DNA of 64,000 bases from Clarkia xantiana subsp. parviflora (taxonomy: Eukaryota > Streptophyta > Magnoliopsida > Myrtales > Onagraceae): assembly GCA_036873135.1 (NCBI GenBank), contig JAPTYO010000001.1, positions 25,163,774 to 25,227,773 of the forward strand, read 5' to 3'. The notes below the pieces were generated by a model. That model was not told the origin of the DNA. It was given only the letters and a program-made list of their open reading frames with translations, and did no database searches. Shown here one piece after another: positions 33,851 to 44,866 of the stretch (position 1 is the first letter of the stretch; every line of letters begins with the position of its first letter). The translations under genes and the position numbers were made by a program.

Positions 33851-35895
33851 ACTAGAACAGGATAATGATGTTCAGGTCCCACTTATTTCGAGTGGGAGAT
33901 TTGAGGAAGCAACACCAGTGAATGATATGGTAAATGAAAATGGTACATTTTCATAATAAATCTAGTAGGAGGAGTCAATCCAACCACGCAGATCACTGTT
34001 GCTGCAGGTGCATATCAAGTAGAACCTGATCATCACGTTGCCGAACCGCATGATGAGAATCCTATAATACTACAACTACCTGTTGGAAATAGTGGGAGTG
34101 GAATGACTGACTTGGTTCCTGGTCCTAGTAACCCTGGAATTCATCTCGGAGGTAGAATCCCGAGACCAAGAGGTTGTCAGAGAAAATTTGTTGGTAAAGG
34201 TTCAAGCACCGCCCTTGTTCCCAGTGGGAGTATTTTTCCGAGTGGGAGCATTGTCCCCAATGGGAGTGTAGTTCAAATTCAAGATGGGAATATTGAGCCT
34301 AGACATAGTCAAAGGCACCGAACTTCTCCTAAGAAGTATCCCATCGAGAATGGTGAATTGTTCACTCTAACTTCGGTTGATGAACCGGTAACGGTTAAAC
34401 AAACGTTGGATGGACCTCAGGTGATGGAATGGAGGAAAGCAATGGAGGAAGAGATCGCCTTTGTGAAAGCTGATTCAGTATGGTCGTTAGTTGATTTGCC
34501 TGCTGACCGCAGAGCAATAGAGGCTAAGTGGGTTATGAAACTGAAACTCAGTGCATATGGAAACTTTGAGCGATAGAAAGCTCGATTGGTTGCGAAAGGA
34601 TATACCCAACTCAACGGATTGGACTTTGATGAAACATACTCACCGACTGTGCATTATACCATAGTCCAGGCTATTTTGGCCCTGGTTGCGAGCCTCGATC
34701 TGGAGCTGCACCAAATGGATGTTAAGACCGCGTTCCTCCACGGAAACCTGGAGGGAGAGATATATATGGAGCAACCGGAGGGTTTCGTTACCCATGGAAA
34801 CGAACGTATAGTTTGTAAACTCCAAAAGGTCGATCTGTGGTCTTAAACAATCGTCTCGGCAATGGTACCGCAGGTTCCACGAGGAAATCGTTGGCAACAT
34901 ATTTGTGAATCATCACGAGGATCCTTGCTTGTACACAAAGACCTCTGGGTCTAAGTTCGTTATCTTGACATTGTTCGTCGATGGGATACTCATTGCAGGG
35001 AACGACATGAGTTATTTAAACAAATCAAAGTCCTGGCTGGCATCTGTTTTTAGATGAGGGACATGGGAGAAGCCACGTACATCCTAGGCGTTACGATTGC
35101 TAGGGATTGGGCTGCCTGAAATTATGTCTTTCCCAAGAAGCCTATATCAACAAGTTGTTGAGAAGGTTCTATCTCCAAGATGCCAAAGCAATGGCCGAAA
35201 GACCAGGAGGAGCGTGAATAGATGAAAAGTGCAGAGTACCTCACCATGGTCGGTAGTCTGATGTACGCCATGAAATTCACTCGTCCGGATATCTGTTACG
35301 ATGTGGGCATAGTAGCATGTTTCCAATCAGACCCTAGATATCAACATTTACGATCTGTTAAACGTTATTATTCGATACCTAAAAGGTATTGCCGACTATG
35401 AAATGTGCTATGAGGGTAGGAAGCTAGAATTGTCTGGGTTCAGTGTTGCCGACCATGGCGGCGATCCGAATGATCGTAAGTCCACCTCGAGAGGAGTATT
35501 TCTCCCTTGCTTATGCCGCCATTTCATGGATGAGCAAGAAGCAAACATGTTTCACGCTGTCTTTGATGGAATTCGAATTCGTGGTACTCTCTAAGAATGC
35601 ACATGAGTCTGTCTGGCTAAAGAGACTCTTGACTACTCTGCTTGACGTCGAGGATGGGAGTAAACCTGAGATGATTTACTCTGATAGTCAAGCAGAAATC
35701 AAGAATCCAAATTACCATAATAGGACGAAACACATTAATGTTAAATACAATTATGCAAAAAGTGTGGTATAAGACAAATTGATCACACTATAATACTTAT
35801 CCTCTGAAAATATGGTGGCAGACCCATTAACTAAACCACTACGCAGGAATGTTTTCGAAAAGCATGTCAAAATGCTTGGACCCCGTAGGGTTTAG
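33850..35895 (+). pseudogene. pol: CopB linker, reverse transcriptase and RNase H
   Basis: The linker plus RT start is open from 34103 to a TAG at 34574-34576 (where relatives have a Tyr codon), then to 34846 in the same frame with [12 protein letters not shown]. The catalytic motif is changed: 34974-34985 codes FVDG instead of YVDD. Later parts are frameshifted. RNase H reads from 35403 (FSVADHGG, first Asp changed to Val) and 35443-35772 (SDSQAEI), and the end LTKPL...FEKHVKMLG is near 35835-35880. Loss of catalytic residues in both enzymes shows long inactivity. Confidence 0.82.
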
Positions 35896-36996
35896 GAGGA
35901 TTATATTGTGTCGAATAACATTTTGAGTTTCGAAATAATATTTCAATATAAAGAATTGCAATTTGAGTTTATGATCTTACGACGCCATAATGGTTGGATT
36001 ACATCAAATTTTACGGTCTAAACTAGTCGTTGGAGCGTAAAATCTCACAATAAAACATGTTGAATGTGGGTCAGCCTCATCACTCAGGCTCGGTCGTCTT
36101 GAAGGAGGAGGAACCTCTACCATATCAAGACCGGCTAAGAACCAGGGTGCTTTCAAAAAACCTGGTTAAGCAAAACAATCATTTGGTTTCGAGGTAACAC
36201 GACATGATCTTGTTTTGCATATCGTCGTGATAAACTCAGTTCATCAGAAACAGCATTCTGGACTAGATGGGAATCTGCTATAGCGTAAGACATTTCTGAC
36301 TCCTGACAATATGTAAGTTCAGGTTATGCTGTCGACGCGCACTTCATACTGCGCGTGCCACGTTCGACCATGGGGTCTGGCTCATTTGTGCTAGGTAGAA
36401 TCCTCGTGATTCGGATGGGCGCAAACTTCTTCACCTTGAGCGCGTGTCTGATCCCGGGTTCTTAATGAAGGAGCACCCGAAGTATCCTTACGGATTCAGA
36501 ATTCTTATCTAAGGTTAATCTCAATGGTCGCTTCCAGGCGTACGAACGCAGTGCTGAACAAAAATGCCTAGTGACCACGTTTTGGGAACTGGTTAAGTTT
36601 GACTAAGGGTATGAGCAATGGGGATGGTCAAGTTAACCTATAATTCTCCGACTCTTGTATTCAATAGGTGGCCACCAACCATATATTAGTTGAAGGTTGT
36701 GAATACTTAAGCGTATGCCTTCGAGAAGTGCTCATATGTGGAATCTAGGAAATTGGAGAATAATAGTTGACCAGGGATACAACGTGGCACATATATGATT
36801 ACATGTTGATCACAGATTAGGAATCAATGTTCCGCGGACGCTACAACACTGTTAACCGATGGGTAGCACGATGTCCGTTGTGTCTGCCGGTCGCACGGCA
36901 AACCTCGTATGAACTATTCCGAAGCAGAGCATGGATCGAAAATAAATGTTGATGTGTTGGTCAATAACATATTAAAAGTCACCCTCCCATTCCGGC
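35896..36996 (+). other. CopB 3' untranslated region
   Basis: Non-coding tail of the same type as in CopA, CopC and CopD. It ends at the purine tract GAGTGGGAGC (36997-37006). No gene seen. Confidence 0.6.
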
Positions 36997-37006
36997 GAGT
37001 GGGAGC

Positions 37007-37461
37007 TGTTGGCATTTGGTGAATGGGCCACCGTAATAGGAGGTCTTTTAATATAAGCCCAATAGTTAAGGTAATTGGATAATGTCACATTAGGGATTTT
37101 GGGCTAGGCCTAAAATCCAAATTGACATGAGAGGCCCAAAATTGGGCCTCCCCTCTTCTATGTAAGCCGGTCGAAACTTGTAACTTAAGGAAGTGCTATT
37201 TTCCCATCTCCTCCTATAAATAGGGGGTGTCAGGGTTTCTTTAGGGATTATAGTTAATCACTGTGTTGAGACAAAGAAATCCCTCCTCCCTATTTTCTAT
37301 TTTCGGCCGAACCTTGCCACAAAGGAGGTGCCAAATTGCTTTGAGCAATTAACCCAGAGATCCATCCCAGCGAGGAATCGACAAGAGGCTTTGCTGTGGA
37401 GACCATTCCTCGTAGGCGATTCCTTAACAAGAATCACTACAGGATCCAGCCGGTAGACCTT
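37007..37461 (+). repeat. CopB 3' LTR, cut short by CopD
   Basis: Starts TGTTGGCATTTGG after a purine tract and matches the split 5' LTR, including TATAAATAG at 37215-37223. It stops at 37461, where the CopD LTR begins. The last 140 or so bases of the LTR are not found in the window. Confidence 0.88.
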
Positions 37462-38056
37462 TGTAGGATTTAGGGGATTAATACTACAGAAACAAAACCA
37501 TAGATACATGCCAGCTAACTAATATGCAGCGGAATAAGATGCACATACCTATAATGTTTCCCGTATCCCAAAACCGTTGAGGGAATTTCTCGATCCACCG
37601 GACGGTTTCCTGTAGAGGTTCCTGTTAGAGAAGCCCTACCCGGATTATGCCTCACTGCAAATCCTCAGTCGATTCTTTGCTGGATGGATCTTCAGAGTAA
37701 ATAGCTTGACACAATTTGGCACCTCCTTCTCCTGTGGTGTATTCGGCCGAACCTAGGGAATATAGGGATGAGAGTTTTCTTTTAATCTCACCACTTAGGA
37801 AGAGAGCATAAGCCTTAATAAAACCTCATTGGAATCCCTATTTACAAGAGGATTAAAGTGGGAAAAAGTCCACTTTACCCCTACACTATAATTCGGTCGG
37901 CCATGCTTATAGGGAGGCCCAATTTTGGGACACCCGTATCAATTGGGATTTTAGGCATAGCCCAAAATCCCTAATGTGACATTACCTAATTTATTAGGTA
38001 CATGGACTTAATTAATGGGCTCCCAATTACGGCGGTCCATACTCTAAATGCTTACA
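37462..38056 (-). repeat. CopD 3' LTR (595 bp)
   Basis: The plus strand reads TGTAGGATTTAGG to AAATGCTTACA, followed by GCTCCCACTCGCC, the reversed purine tract. It is related to, but distinct from, both the CopA/C and the CopB LTRs. Confidence 0.9.
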
Positions 38057-39153
38057 GCTCCCACTCGCCGGAATGGGAGGGTGCCTATTAATATGTTGTC
38101 CTCAAACACATCCGCATTTGGTCTTCGATCCAATACCTGCTCCGAATAGTTCATACGATGTTTGTTGTGCGACCGGCGGACATGAGGGACATTGTGCTAC
38201 TCATATGTTAGGAGTGTTGTAGCACCCGCAGAACGTTGATTCCCCATGTGTAATCAACCTGTGAAAATAAAGTGTCGCATTGTATCCTAGGTCAACTGTC
38301 ATTCTTCAATTGCCCAGTTTCCACATAGGAATACTCCTTCAGGTCATCCGTACAAGTATTCAAAACCTTTCAAATAATGTCAGGCTGGTGGCCACCTAGT
38401 GAATACAAGAGTCAGAGAATTACAAGTGTACTTGACCATCCCCATTGCTCATACCCTTAGTCAAACCCAACTGGTTTCCAAAGACGTGGTCACTTGGCCT
38501 TTTTGTTCAGCACTACGCTCGTACGCCGAGAAGCAAACATTGAGCCTGACCTAAGGTATGAGTTCTGAGTCCGTGAGGATACTTTGGATGCTTCTTCATA
38601 TAGCATCCGGGATCAGCCACACGCTCAAGGTGAAAAAGTTCGTGCCAATCTGAATCTCGTGGATTCTATCTAGCATAACCGAGCATAACCCCGTGGTCGA
38701 ACATAGCACGCGCAGTATGAAGCACACGTCGATAGCATAACCTGAGTTTAGTCAGGAAGTGGGAAATGTCATATTCTATCGCAGATTCGTCATCTGGCCC
38801 CGAATTTGGTTTTATTACGTACAAAGTTTGTAAAGACGATTTGCAGAACTTAGATCATATCGTGTTACTCCGTAAACCAAATGATCGTTATGCTTAACCC
38901 GGTTTTCCACCATGGTTCTTAGCTAGTCTTGATTTGATGGAGATCCTCCTCTCCCTCAAGACAGCTGAGCGCGTGTGACAAGGCTTGCCCACATTCGACA
39001 TTATTTTATATTGGAGGTCAACCCTCCTATGAATATTTTATAGACCGTAAAAATTCGATGAAATTTCAAACATTATGACGTCGTAAAAATCATAAACTCA
39101 AATTGCAGTTCTTTCAGCAAAATTTCAAAAGTTGTAATCACATTACAAGCTAC
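38057..39153 (-). other. CopD purine tract and 3' untranslated region
   Basis: It begins with the polypurine tract (38057-38069) and continues as the copia-type non-coding tail seen in the other copies. No gene seen. Confidence 0.6.
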
Positions 39154-40943
39154 TTAAATCCTACGCAGTCCCAGCATTTTAATATGCTTTTCGAAAACAT
39201 CCCTGCGTAAAGGTTTAGTCAATGGACTGGCCATCATACTTTCAGTAGATAAGTATGCTAATGTGATTACTTTGTCCTCAACCATATTCTTAGCATAATT
39301 ATATTTTATATCAATGTGTTTCGTCCTGCTATGACACTCAAGGTTCTTAACCGCCGCAATTGCTGCTTGACTGTCAGAGTATACCTTCACAGGTTTACTC
39401 CCGTCCTCGACACCAAGCAATGCAGTTAAGAGCCTATTGAGCCAGACCGCTTCTTGTGCATTCTTAGAGAGAGCCACGCATTCGGATTCCATTGTTGACA
39501 GCGCGACACATGATTGCTTCTTGCTCATCCATGAAATGGCGGCATTAGTATGGAGAAACACTCCTCCTTAGGTGGACTTATGATCATCCGGATCGCCACC
39601 ATGGTCGCCGTCAATGAATCCAGTCAATTCTAATTTCCCACCTTCATAGCACAGTGCGTAGTAAGCAGTACCTTTCAGGGATAGAATTATTCGTTTCACG
39701 GCCTTTAGATGTTGAATGCCAGGATATGTTTGGAATCGTGCTACTAGGCCCACAACATAACAGATGTCTGGACGAGTGCAATGCATGGCATACATTAAGC
39801 TGCCAACCATACTTAAGTATTATGCAATTTTCATATGTTCACGCTCTGCCAGGTTTTACAGGTCGTCACGTTTCGATAACGCGCACCCGAACACAACCGG
39901 CGTATCCACGGTTTAGCATCCTGTAGTCTGAACCTTTTCAACAACTTATTGATATAGGATTCTTGAGAGAGACATAGTTTACGAGCAGCACGATCCCTAG
40001 CAATCTTAATGCCTAGGATGTACGTGGCTTCTCCCATGTCCTTCATCTCAATTACAGATGCCAGCCAGGACTTTGATTCATTCATGTAACTCACATCATT
40101 CGCGGCAATCAATATGTCATCTACAAGATGACATACTTAGAATCGGAAGTCTTCGTGTACACGCATGGATCCTCGTGAAGATTCACGAATCCATTTCCAA
40201 CGATTTCCTCGTGGAATCTGCGGTACCATTGCCGTGATGATTGTTTAAGATCGTAGATAGATCATTGGAGTTTACAAACTTTACGTTCGTTGCCAGGAGT
40301 AATAAAACCCTCTGGCTGCTCCATATAGATCTCTTCCTCCAGGTTACCATGGAGGAATGCAGTCTTAACATCCATTGATGCAGCTCCAGATCAAGGCCCG
40401 CAACCAAAGCCAATATGGCCTGTACTGTGGTGTAACGCACAGTTGGTGAGTATGTCTCATCAAAGTCCACTCCGTGAAGTTGGGTATATCCTTTCGCAAC
40501 GAGTCGAGCTTTGTATTGCTCGACAAATCCATCAGCAGTGAGTTTCAGTTTCAGAACCCACTTGGCACCTATTGCTCTGCGGTTAGCAGGCAAATCAACT
40601 AAAGACCATACTGAATTAGCTTTCATTGAGGCTATCTCATCCTCCATTGCTTTCCTCCATTTTTTCGCTTGAGGTCCATCCATAGCTTGTTTAACCGTTG
40701 ATGGAGGGTGAACAATTCACCTCTTCCGATGGGATACTTCTAAGGAGAAGTTTGTTGACTTAGACTACGTCTAGGCTCGTTAGCCCCATCTTTAACTTGA
40801 ACTACGCTCCCACTAGGAATAATGCTCTTTATCGGTGCAATACTCCCACTGGGAACAAGAGCGCTACTTGAATTTTCACCAACAACTTTTCTTGGACGAC
40901 CTCTCGGTCTCGGATTTCCATCTCCGAGATTAATTCCACGGTC
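39154..40943 (-). pseudogene. pol: CopD linker, reverse transcriptase, RNase H
   Basis: Minus strand: linker 40943-40740, RT N-terminus 40683-40183 (VWSLVDLPANRRAIGAKW), RT palm 40112-39831, then 39810-39568 and RNase H 39561-39154 (TMESECVAL, SDSQAAI, ending MLGLRRI). Several frameshifts. A deletion of about 10 bases near 40115-40130 removes the first half of YVDD, so reverse transcription is impossible. A 1-base loss at about 40378 also shifts the frame in the QMDVKTA region. The RNase H motifs are well kept. Confidence 0.83.
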
Positions 40944-41543
40944 TGTAAGCATATGGTGATGGGCGCCGTAAATGGAAGCCCATTATATTTATACGTTACC
41001 TAAGTTAATTGGGTACATGTCACATTAGGACATTGGGCCAGACCCAAATCCCAATTGACATGAGATGCTTAAAATTGGGTCTCCCTATACAAGCATGGCC
41101 AGCCGAAAATGGGGTGAGGGTAAAGTGGACTTTTGTCCACTTTACTCCTCCTATATATATGGGGAGTTATGGGTTTTATTAGGGTTAATCACAATTCCCT
41201 TCAAGTGGTGATTTGAGAGAAAACCCTTCCCCCAAATACACCTACATCAGCTGAAACCACCAAACACCAAGGGTGTGCCAAGTTGCATTCGAGCAAACAC
41301 TCCGGAGATCCGTCCCTTGCCAAGAATCAATCTGAGGCTTTGCTGTGGAGAATATACCACGTAGGGCTTCCTTAACAAGAACCCCTACGGGTGCCGACCG
41401 GAGGATCGTGAACTCCCTGCGACAAGGATCTTGGAACTACGATCTATTGTTGAGGTATGTTGGAATCTTCCGCTGCGTAATTTCGTATACTAGCATGTAC
41501 CATGGTTTTAGTTTCCGGAGTGATTACTACACGTAATCTAACA
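40944..41543 (+). repeat. CopE 5' LTR (600 bp)
   Basis: TGTAAGCATATGG to GTAATCTAACA, with a Met-tRNA primer site one base downstream. It is the same LTR family as CopA and CopC, intact, with a perfect pre-TATA inverted repeat at 41120-41145 and an alternating TATATATA box after it. Confidence 0.92.
41120..41145 (+). promoter_or_regulatory. CopE LTR pre-TATA inverted repeat
   Basis: GTAAAGTGGAC, TTTT, GTCCACTTTAC. Compared with CopA, the second base of the left arm and its partner in the right arm have both changed (C:G to T:A). Confidence 0.7.
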
Positions 41544-41544
41544 G

Positions 41545-41556
41545 TGGTATCAGAGC
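41545..41556 (+). other. CopE primer binding site
   Basis: TGGTATCAGAGC, for initiator Met tRNA, one base after the LTR. Confidence 0.92.
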
Positions 41557-42115
41557 GTTTGTTAGGAGTTCATGATTTTGATGAATTGATGTTCTTGAAA
41601 ATTTAATATTTGGACCGAAATTTTAAATGAAAAAGTTTTAAATTTTCAAATTTTATGGTTTATGGGAGGTCCGAAATTTTCATGATGTTCTTAGGAAATT
41701 TGATGTTCATGATCTTCAAGAAAAATGTGATATTTATCAAAATCAAACATTGAATTGTAGATCTCATCTTGAAATTTGACCACTTATTCCCAATTATGTG
41801 TTTTTAGCCGAAACCCTAAGTAAATTACAAGGTAAAATTTTTAATTTCTTAGGCACCAAGGAATAAAATTTCAGCCGAAATTTTTAAATTATATTGTTTA
41901 CCATATTTTAATTTTTATTCTAGGTAACATTATTTGTCAGAAATGACATAATTGGTTGTGCGCAGATGCTACAATACTCCCAGCGGCTGAGTAGCACGGT
42001 TATGTTAGTGCTCGCCGATTGCACGACTAACCTCCTATGAAAATGATAGAAGTAAAGACATACATTATATGTATTACTGGTTAACATGTGCCCTACTATT
42101 CAGACGAGTGGGAGT
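41557..42115 (+). other. CopE leader fused to the 3' end of a different copia element
   Basis: To about 41940 this is copia leader sequence similar to 25594 onward. From about 41960 it matches the last part of copia 3' tails (the 'gctacaatactcc...gagtagcacgg' block) and ends in the purine tract GAGTGGGAG. All coding sequence is missing. The downstream LTR is of another family, so this is a chimera or two fused remnants. Confidence 0.6.
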
Positions 42116-43360
42116 TGTTGGAAATTAGACAACTGAGTTGCCCTACATTGTAGTCCATTAACCAAGCCCGATTGAGTGTAGGTTAATTAGAAATAACTAA
42201 CCCTATTATTACTAAGCTTGGTCAAATATTAAGGGGGTTATGGCCCTAATGAGCTTGATTGTTAACTATAAGGATTAATATCCATTAAGTGGACCTACTA
42301 TTGGTAATTCGGCTGGCCCAAGTGGTTACTTGGTGGTTAAGAAATAACCTCCTCAATATTAGGAAAGTGAATATATATTGTATCTATATAGATATATATA
42401 ATTTTTATGGATGATTATATATATATTATCAATATTGATAATGTATATTGATGGATATATGCCCAATTTGGACACATATTGTATTATCACGATAGCCCCA
42501 CACATGATTATAAATCGAAACATTGACCCGAACACGTCAACCGCAGCCGGAAAAGGCCCGAGCGAGAAAAAACACCCGCCCGGACCAAAAACTGGTCCGA
42601 TCTCAGAGGTCCTGACACCGTTTCCGGACGAAGTAACGCGCCTGACCAAATGGTGTACGCGACGTCTGAAGGACCGTTGTCCGGTTCACGCATCGCGGAG
42701 ACCCGTCATCACCTTACACAACTACGAACTCTCCCATGCTTACAAGGGGTTAGACCCTTCATGCAGGTCAGCAAGGGAACGGATTACGAGAAGAGCGAAA
42801 GGAAACAGATCGTAAGGAGAAGAATTTCACCCATGGGATAGACATTTGGATCGACATCCAGCCGCCCCGATATCTACGTCCCATCATATATATCCATCAG
42901 GAAATAATATATTGCATTAAATCTTGGTAGATCTATATCTTGAAAATAAGTCACTCACCCCCTATATATTTTGAGGTTCGGCCAAACCCACCTTGTGCTA
43001 GTGCTTATAATCATTTACTTTACACCACCAACAGTGAAAAGAGAGCTGTTGAAATCCGAGTAATCCCCTAGTTTGTTTCCTTCCATCCGAGAAGTTCAGT
43101 TCGTGGAGACTTGTGCCCTCTTTTATACCTATCAAGTATTAATTAAGGGACCCCGGTCGGGGAGCCGCAATACAACCTAGTTGAAAAATCTTGGGAGCAA
43201 GAACTCGAATAACTAAGTGTGGAGTAAACAACATGCAAATGCCACTTCTTCGAGCCGAAGACCCGTGTTGGATTTATCCCGCCACTACTAGTTAGTAACT
43301 TAGTTTATGTAATCGACATGTTCGTGATTTATCCTATTATTTCCTATAAATTATACTCGG
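42116..43360 (+). repeat. Third copia LTR type, right end uncertain
   Basis: Starts TGTTGGAAATTAG directly after a copia purine tract (one T between). It is much longer than the 600-bp LTRs and includes AT-rich (TATA)n sequence, a GC-rich middle (about 42530-42700) and a CTATATATTTTG box near 42962. I could not place the right end. CGACA near 43319 is one candidate, and homology to a Tat element on the other strand begins by about 43380. Confidence 0.5.
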
Positions 43361-44247
43361 CGGAGCTTCTAGGGCCTTTTATTTATTTGGAGGAAGATCC
43401 TCCTCATTTTTTGGAGCTTCTCTTACCTTGTTCTTCATGTATATATTGTCTTATCCTCTAGGTCAAATCTTCAAATGTCCTCACAAGCTCTCACATCTCA
43501 GTGATCCTTAAGGGTCAGAAATGAGGTCCCAAACCCCTAAATAAAGCACATATGGTTTCTCTCCCTATAGGAATTCCTCATCTGTTTGTTGAAGGGCATG
43601 TTAGAAGCGGCTATAATAGCTGGCTAAAGTCTCGTTGGAGCCCTGAGTAAACCCATCTATTATCATTGCAGCTATGGGGGGTTACATATCAGTATGACTT
43701 TTCCTTGGGGGAGCCATGATTTTTGATCTGGATTCCCATAGACGGCTCCAAACGTTGGATCACAGAGTCTATCATTAAAATAGTTAACGGTGATTGACTT
43801 AAAATTCGGAGGAGGATCGTCGGGGCCAACCATGGTTTAGTCACTTTGTGCAGGTACCGAGTGTGTATGATCGAGCTCAAGTTCACTTCTAAAGATCAAG
43901 ATCTAACATTAACGCCGTCGGTGGAAATCAGACAATTAGTCATGTTCGATCTTGCAAAAATCTCAAATTCTGGGTAAATCTGGGCACACACATCTCGTCA
44001 TACCCCCGTTGCCGATCTTATCCATATTCTCATCCTCTCACGTGAGGGGACTCAATGATTTGTAATCAGTAGAGCTCACCAGTAGCGAGGAATGGATGTA
44101 GTGTCTCGAGCAAGCTCTGCTCCAGCCTCATCCCTGAATCCAAACACCATGCCTTTTGTGCCACCGTCCTACTGAGCAGTGGAGGACTTCAACAATCAGT
44201 GATGGGTCCTGGTCCAATCGTTGCCGTGGATCCATGACTACTGGCTC
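43361..44247 (-). mobile_element. Fragment of a minus-strand Tat-type gypsy element
   Basis: The minus strand at 43733-43750 reads TGGAGCCGTCTATGGGAA, close to the primer sites of TatE and TatF (TGGCGCCGTCTGTGGGAA). It is preceded by GATCCAACG, like their LTR ends, and followed by an ATG at 43717 in the same relative position as their gag start. The putative gag breaks down after about ten codons. The LTR would extend to the right and probably through the TRIM, but its outer end is not visible. Confidence 0.5.
43733..43750 (-). other. Tat-type primer binding site (degenerate)
   Basis: TGGAGCCGTCTATGGGAA on the minus strand, two bases after a GATCCAACG LTR-like end. It differs from the TatF site at two positions. 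I do not assign the tRNA. Confidence 0.6.
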
Positions 44248-44434
44248 TGTTGAAATAGACACTCCACCGTGAGTCAGGAATACCACACCGGATGGAATTT
44301 GTATATTAGAGTAGTATATAAGCAAGTGGACCACCTCCTCCTATCACCAATTGGTTTTAGGATGGAAACCCACTTGCATATATGATTACTCTCTGGCCCG
44401 TTGGGTTTGGCTCGGCCCAATGTGGATTCTAACA
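44248..44434 (+). repeat. TRIM 5' LTR
   Basis: 187 bp, TG...CA ends, with a TATATAAG box at 44315-44322. Confidence 0.95.
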
Positions 44435-44447
44435 TGGTATCAGAGCC
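44435..44447 (+). other. TRIM primer binding site
   Basis: TGGTATCAGAGCC, complementary to initiator Met tRNA, directly after the LTR. Confidence 0.93.
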
Positions 44448-44500
44448 TGGGACGGGCCTGGGCCTAGGAGATGGTCTGTTTGAAATCAGAGAGTCCTCAC

Positions 44501-44512
44501 GGTGAGGGGGAA
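44501..44512 (+). other. TRIM polypurine tract
   Basis: GGTGAGGGGGAA directly before the second LTR. Confidence 0.85.
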
Positions 44513-44699
44513 TGTTGAAATAGACACTCCACCGTGAGTCAGGAATACCACACCGGATGGAATTTGTATATTAGAGTAGTATATAAGCAAGTGGACCACC
44601 TCCTCCTATCACCAATTGGTTTTAGGATGGAAACCCACTTGCATATATGATTACTCTCTGGCCCGTTGGGTTTGGCTCGGCCCAATGTGGATTCTAACA
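44513..44699 (+). repeat. TRIM 3' LTR
   Basis: 187 bp. I see no difference from the 5' LTR. Confidence 0.95.
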
Positions 44700-44866
44700 G
44701 GCTCTAGGAGCGCATCTCCGACCCAAAGGACAGCAACTCGCTCAGTGGTGGATCCGTCTACCTCCAAGCTATATCTACGACGTCGGGATTGACATCCTCT
44801 GACACCGGCTGGCGGATCTGAGACATAAAATCTGTCCGGAAAAGAGGAACTCCTACCACCATCCAA

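Larger units (their letters stand above)
11301..37461 (+). mobile_element. CopB: host copia element split by an Ogre and by CopC
   Basis: Removing the Ogre (11639-25316) and CopC (27445-32443) joins the pieces 11301-11638, 25317-27444 and 32444-37461 into one + strand copia element: 5' LTR, Met-tRNA primer site, leader, gag, protease trace, reverse transcriptase, RNase H, 3' tail, 3' LTR. The two target duplications (GTGCC and TACTT) show clean insertions. The integrase core is absent between the protease trace (about 33450) and the linker (about 33850). The 3' LTR is cut at 37461 by CopD, and its remainder is not seen. The left flank is TGAAC. Confidence 0.85.
37462..40943 (-). mobile_element. 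CopD: truncated minus-strand copia element
   Basis: 3' LTR 37462-38056, reversed purine tract, 3' tail, RNase H, reverse transcriptase, linker. It then ends abruptly at 40943 where another LTR (CopE, plus strand) starts. No 5' LTR, gag or integrase is visible. It inserted into the CopB 3' LTR. Possible left target duplication ACCTT (37457-37461), unconfirmed. Confidence 0.85.
44248..44699 (+). mobile_element. TRIM: 452-bp miniature LTR retrotransposon
   Basis: Two 187-bp LTRs (44248-44434 and 44513-44699) that look identical base for base, TGTTGAAATAG...GATTCTAACA. A Met-tRNA primer site abuts the first LTR, the internal part is 78 bp, and a purine tract GGTGAGGGGGAA precedes the second. The 5-bp target duplication GGCTC (44243-44247, 44700-44704) is perfect. 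There is no coding capacity. This is the textbook form of a terminal-repeat retrotransposon in miniature, which must borrow all proteins. Identical LTRs indicate recent insertion. Confidence 0.96.
44131..44866 (-). pseudogene. Unidentified ORF interrupted by the TRIM
   Basis: Without the TRIM and one copy of GGCTC, a minus-strand frame is open from 44866 to about 44131, roughly 95 codons: first Arg/Ser/Gly-rich, then VVMDPRQRLDQDPS and VGRWHKRHGVWIQG. I do not recognise the protein. It may be part of the Tat LTR or linker, or a chance frame. The TRIM insertion ends it early. Confidence 0.3.

Noticed and set aside
44248..44699. TRIM as a Cassandra element with a 5S rRNA-like LTR
   Set aside because: I see no 5S promoter-like sequence in the 187-bp LTR, and the size and ends differ from that family as I know it.
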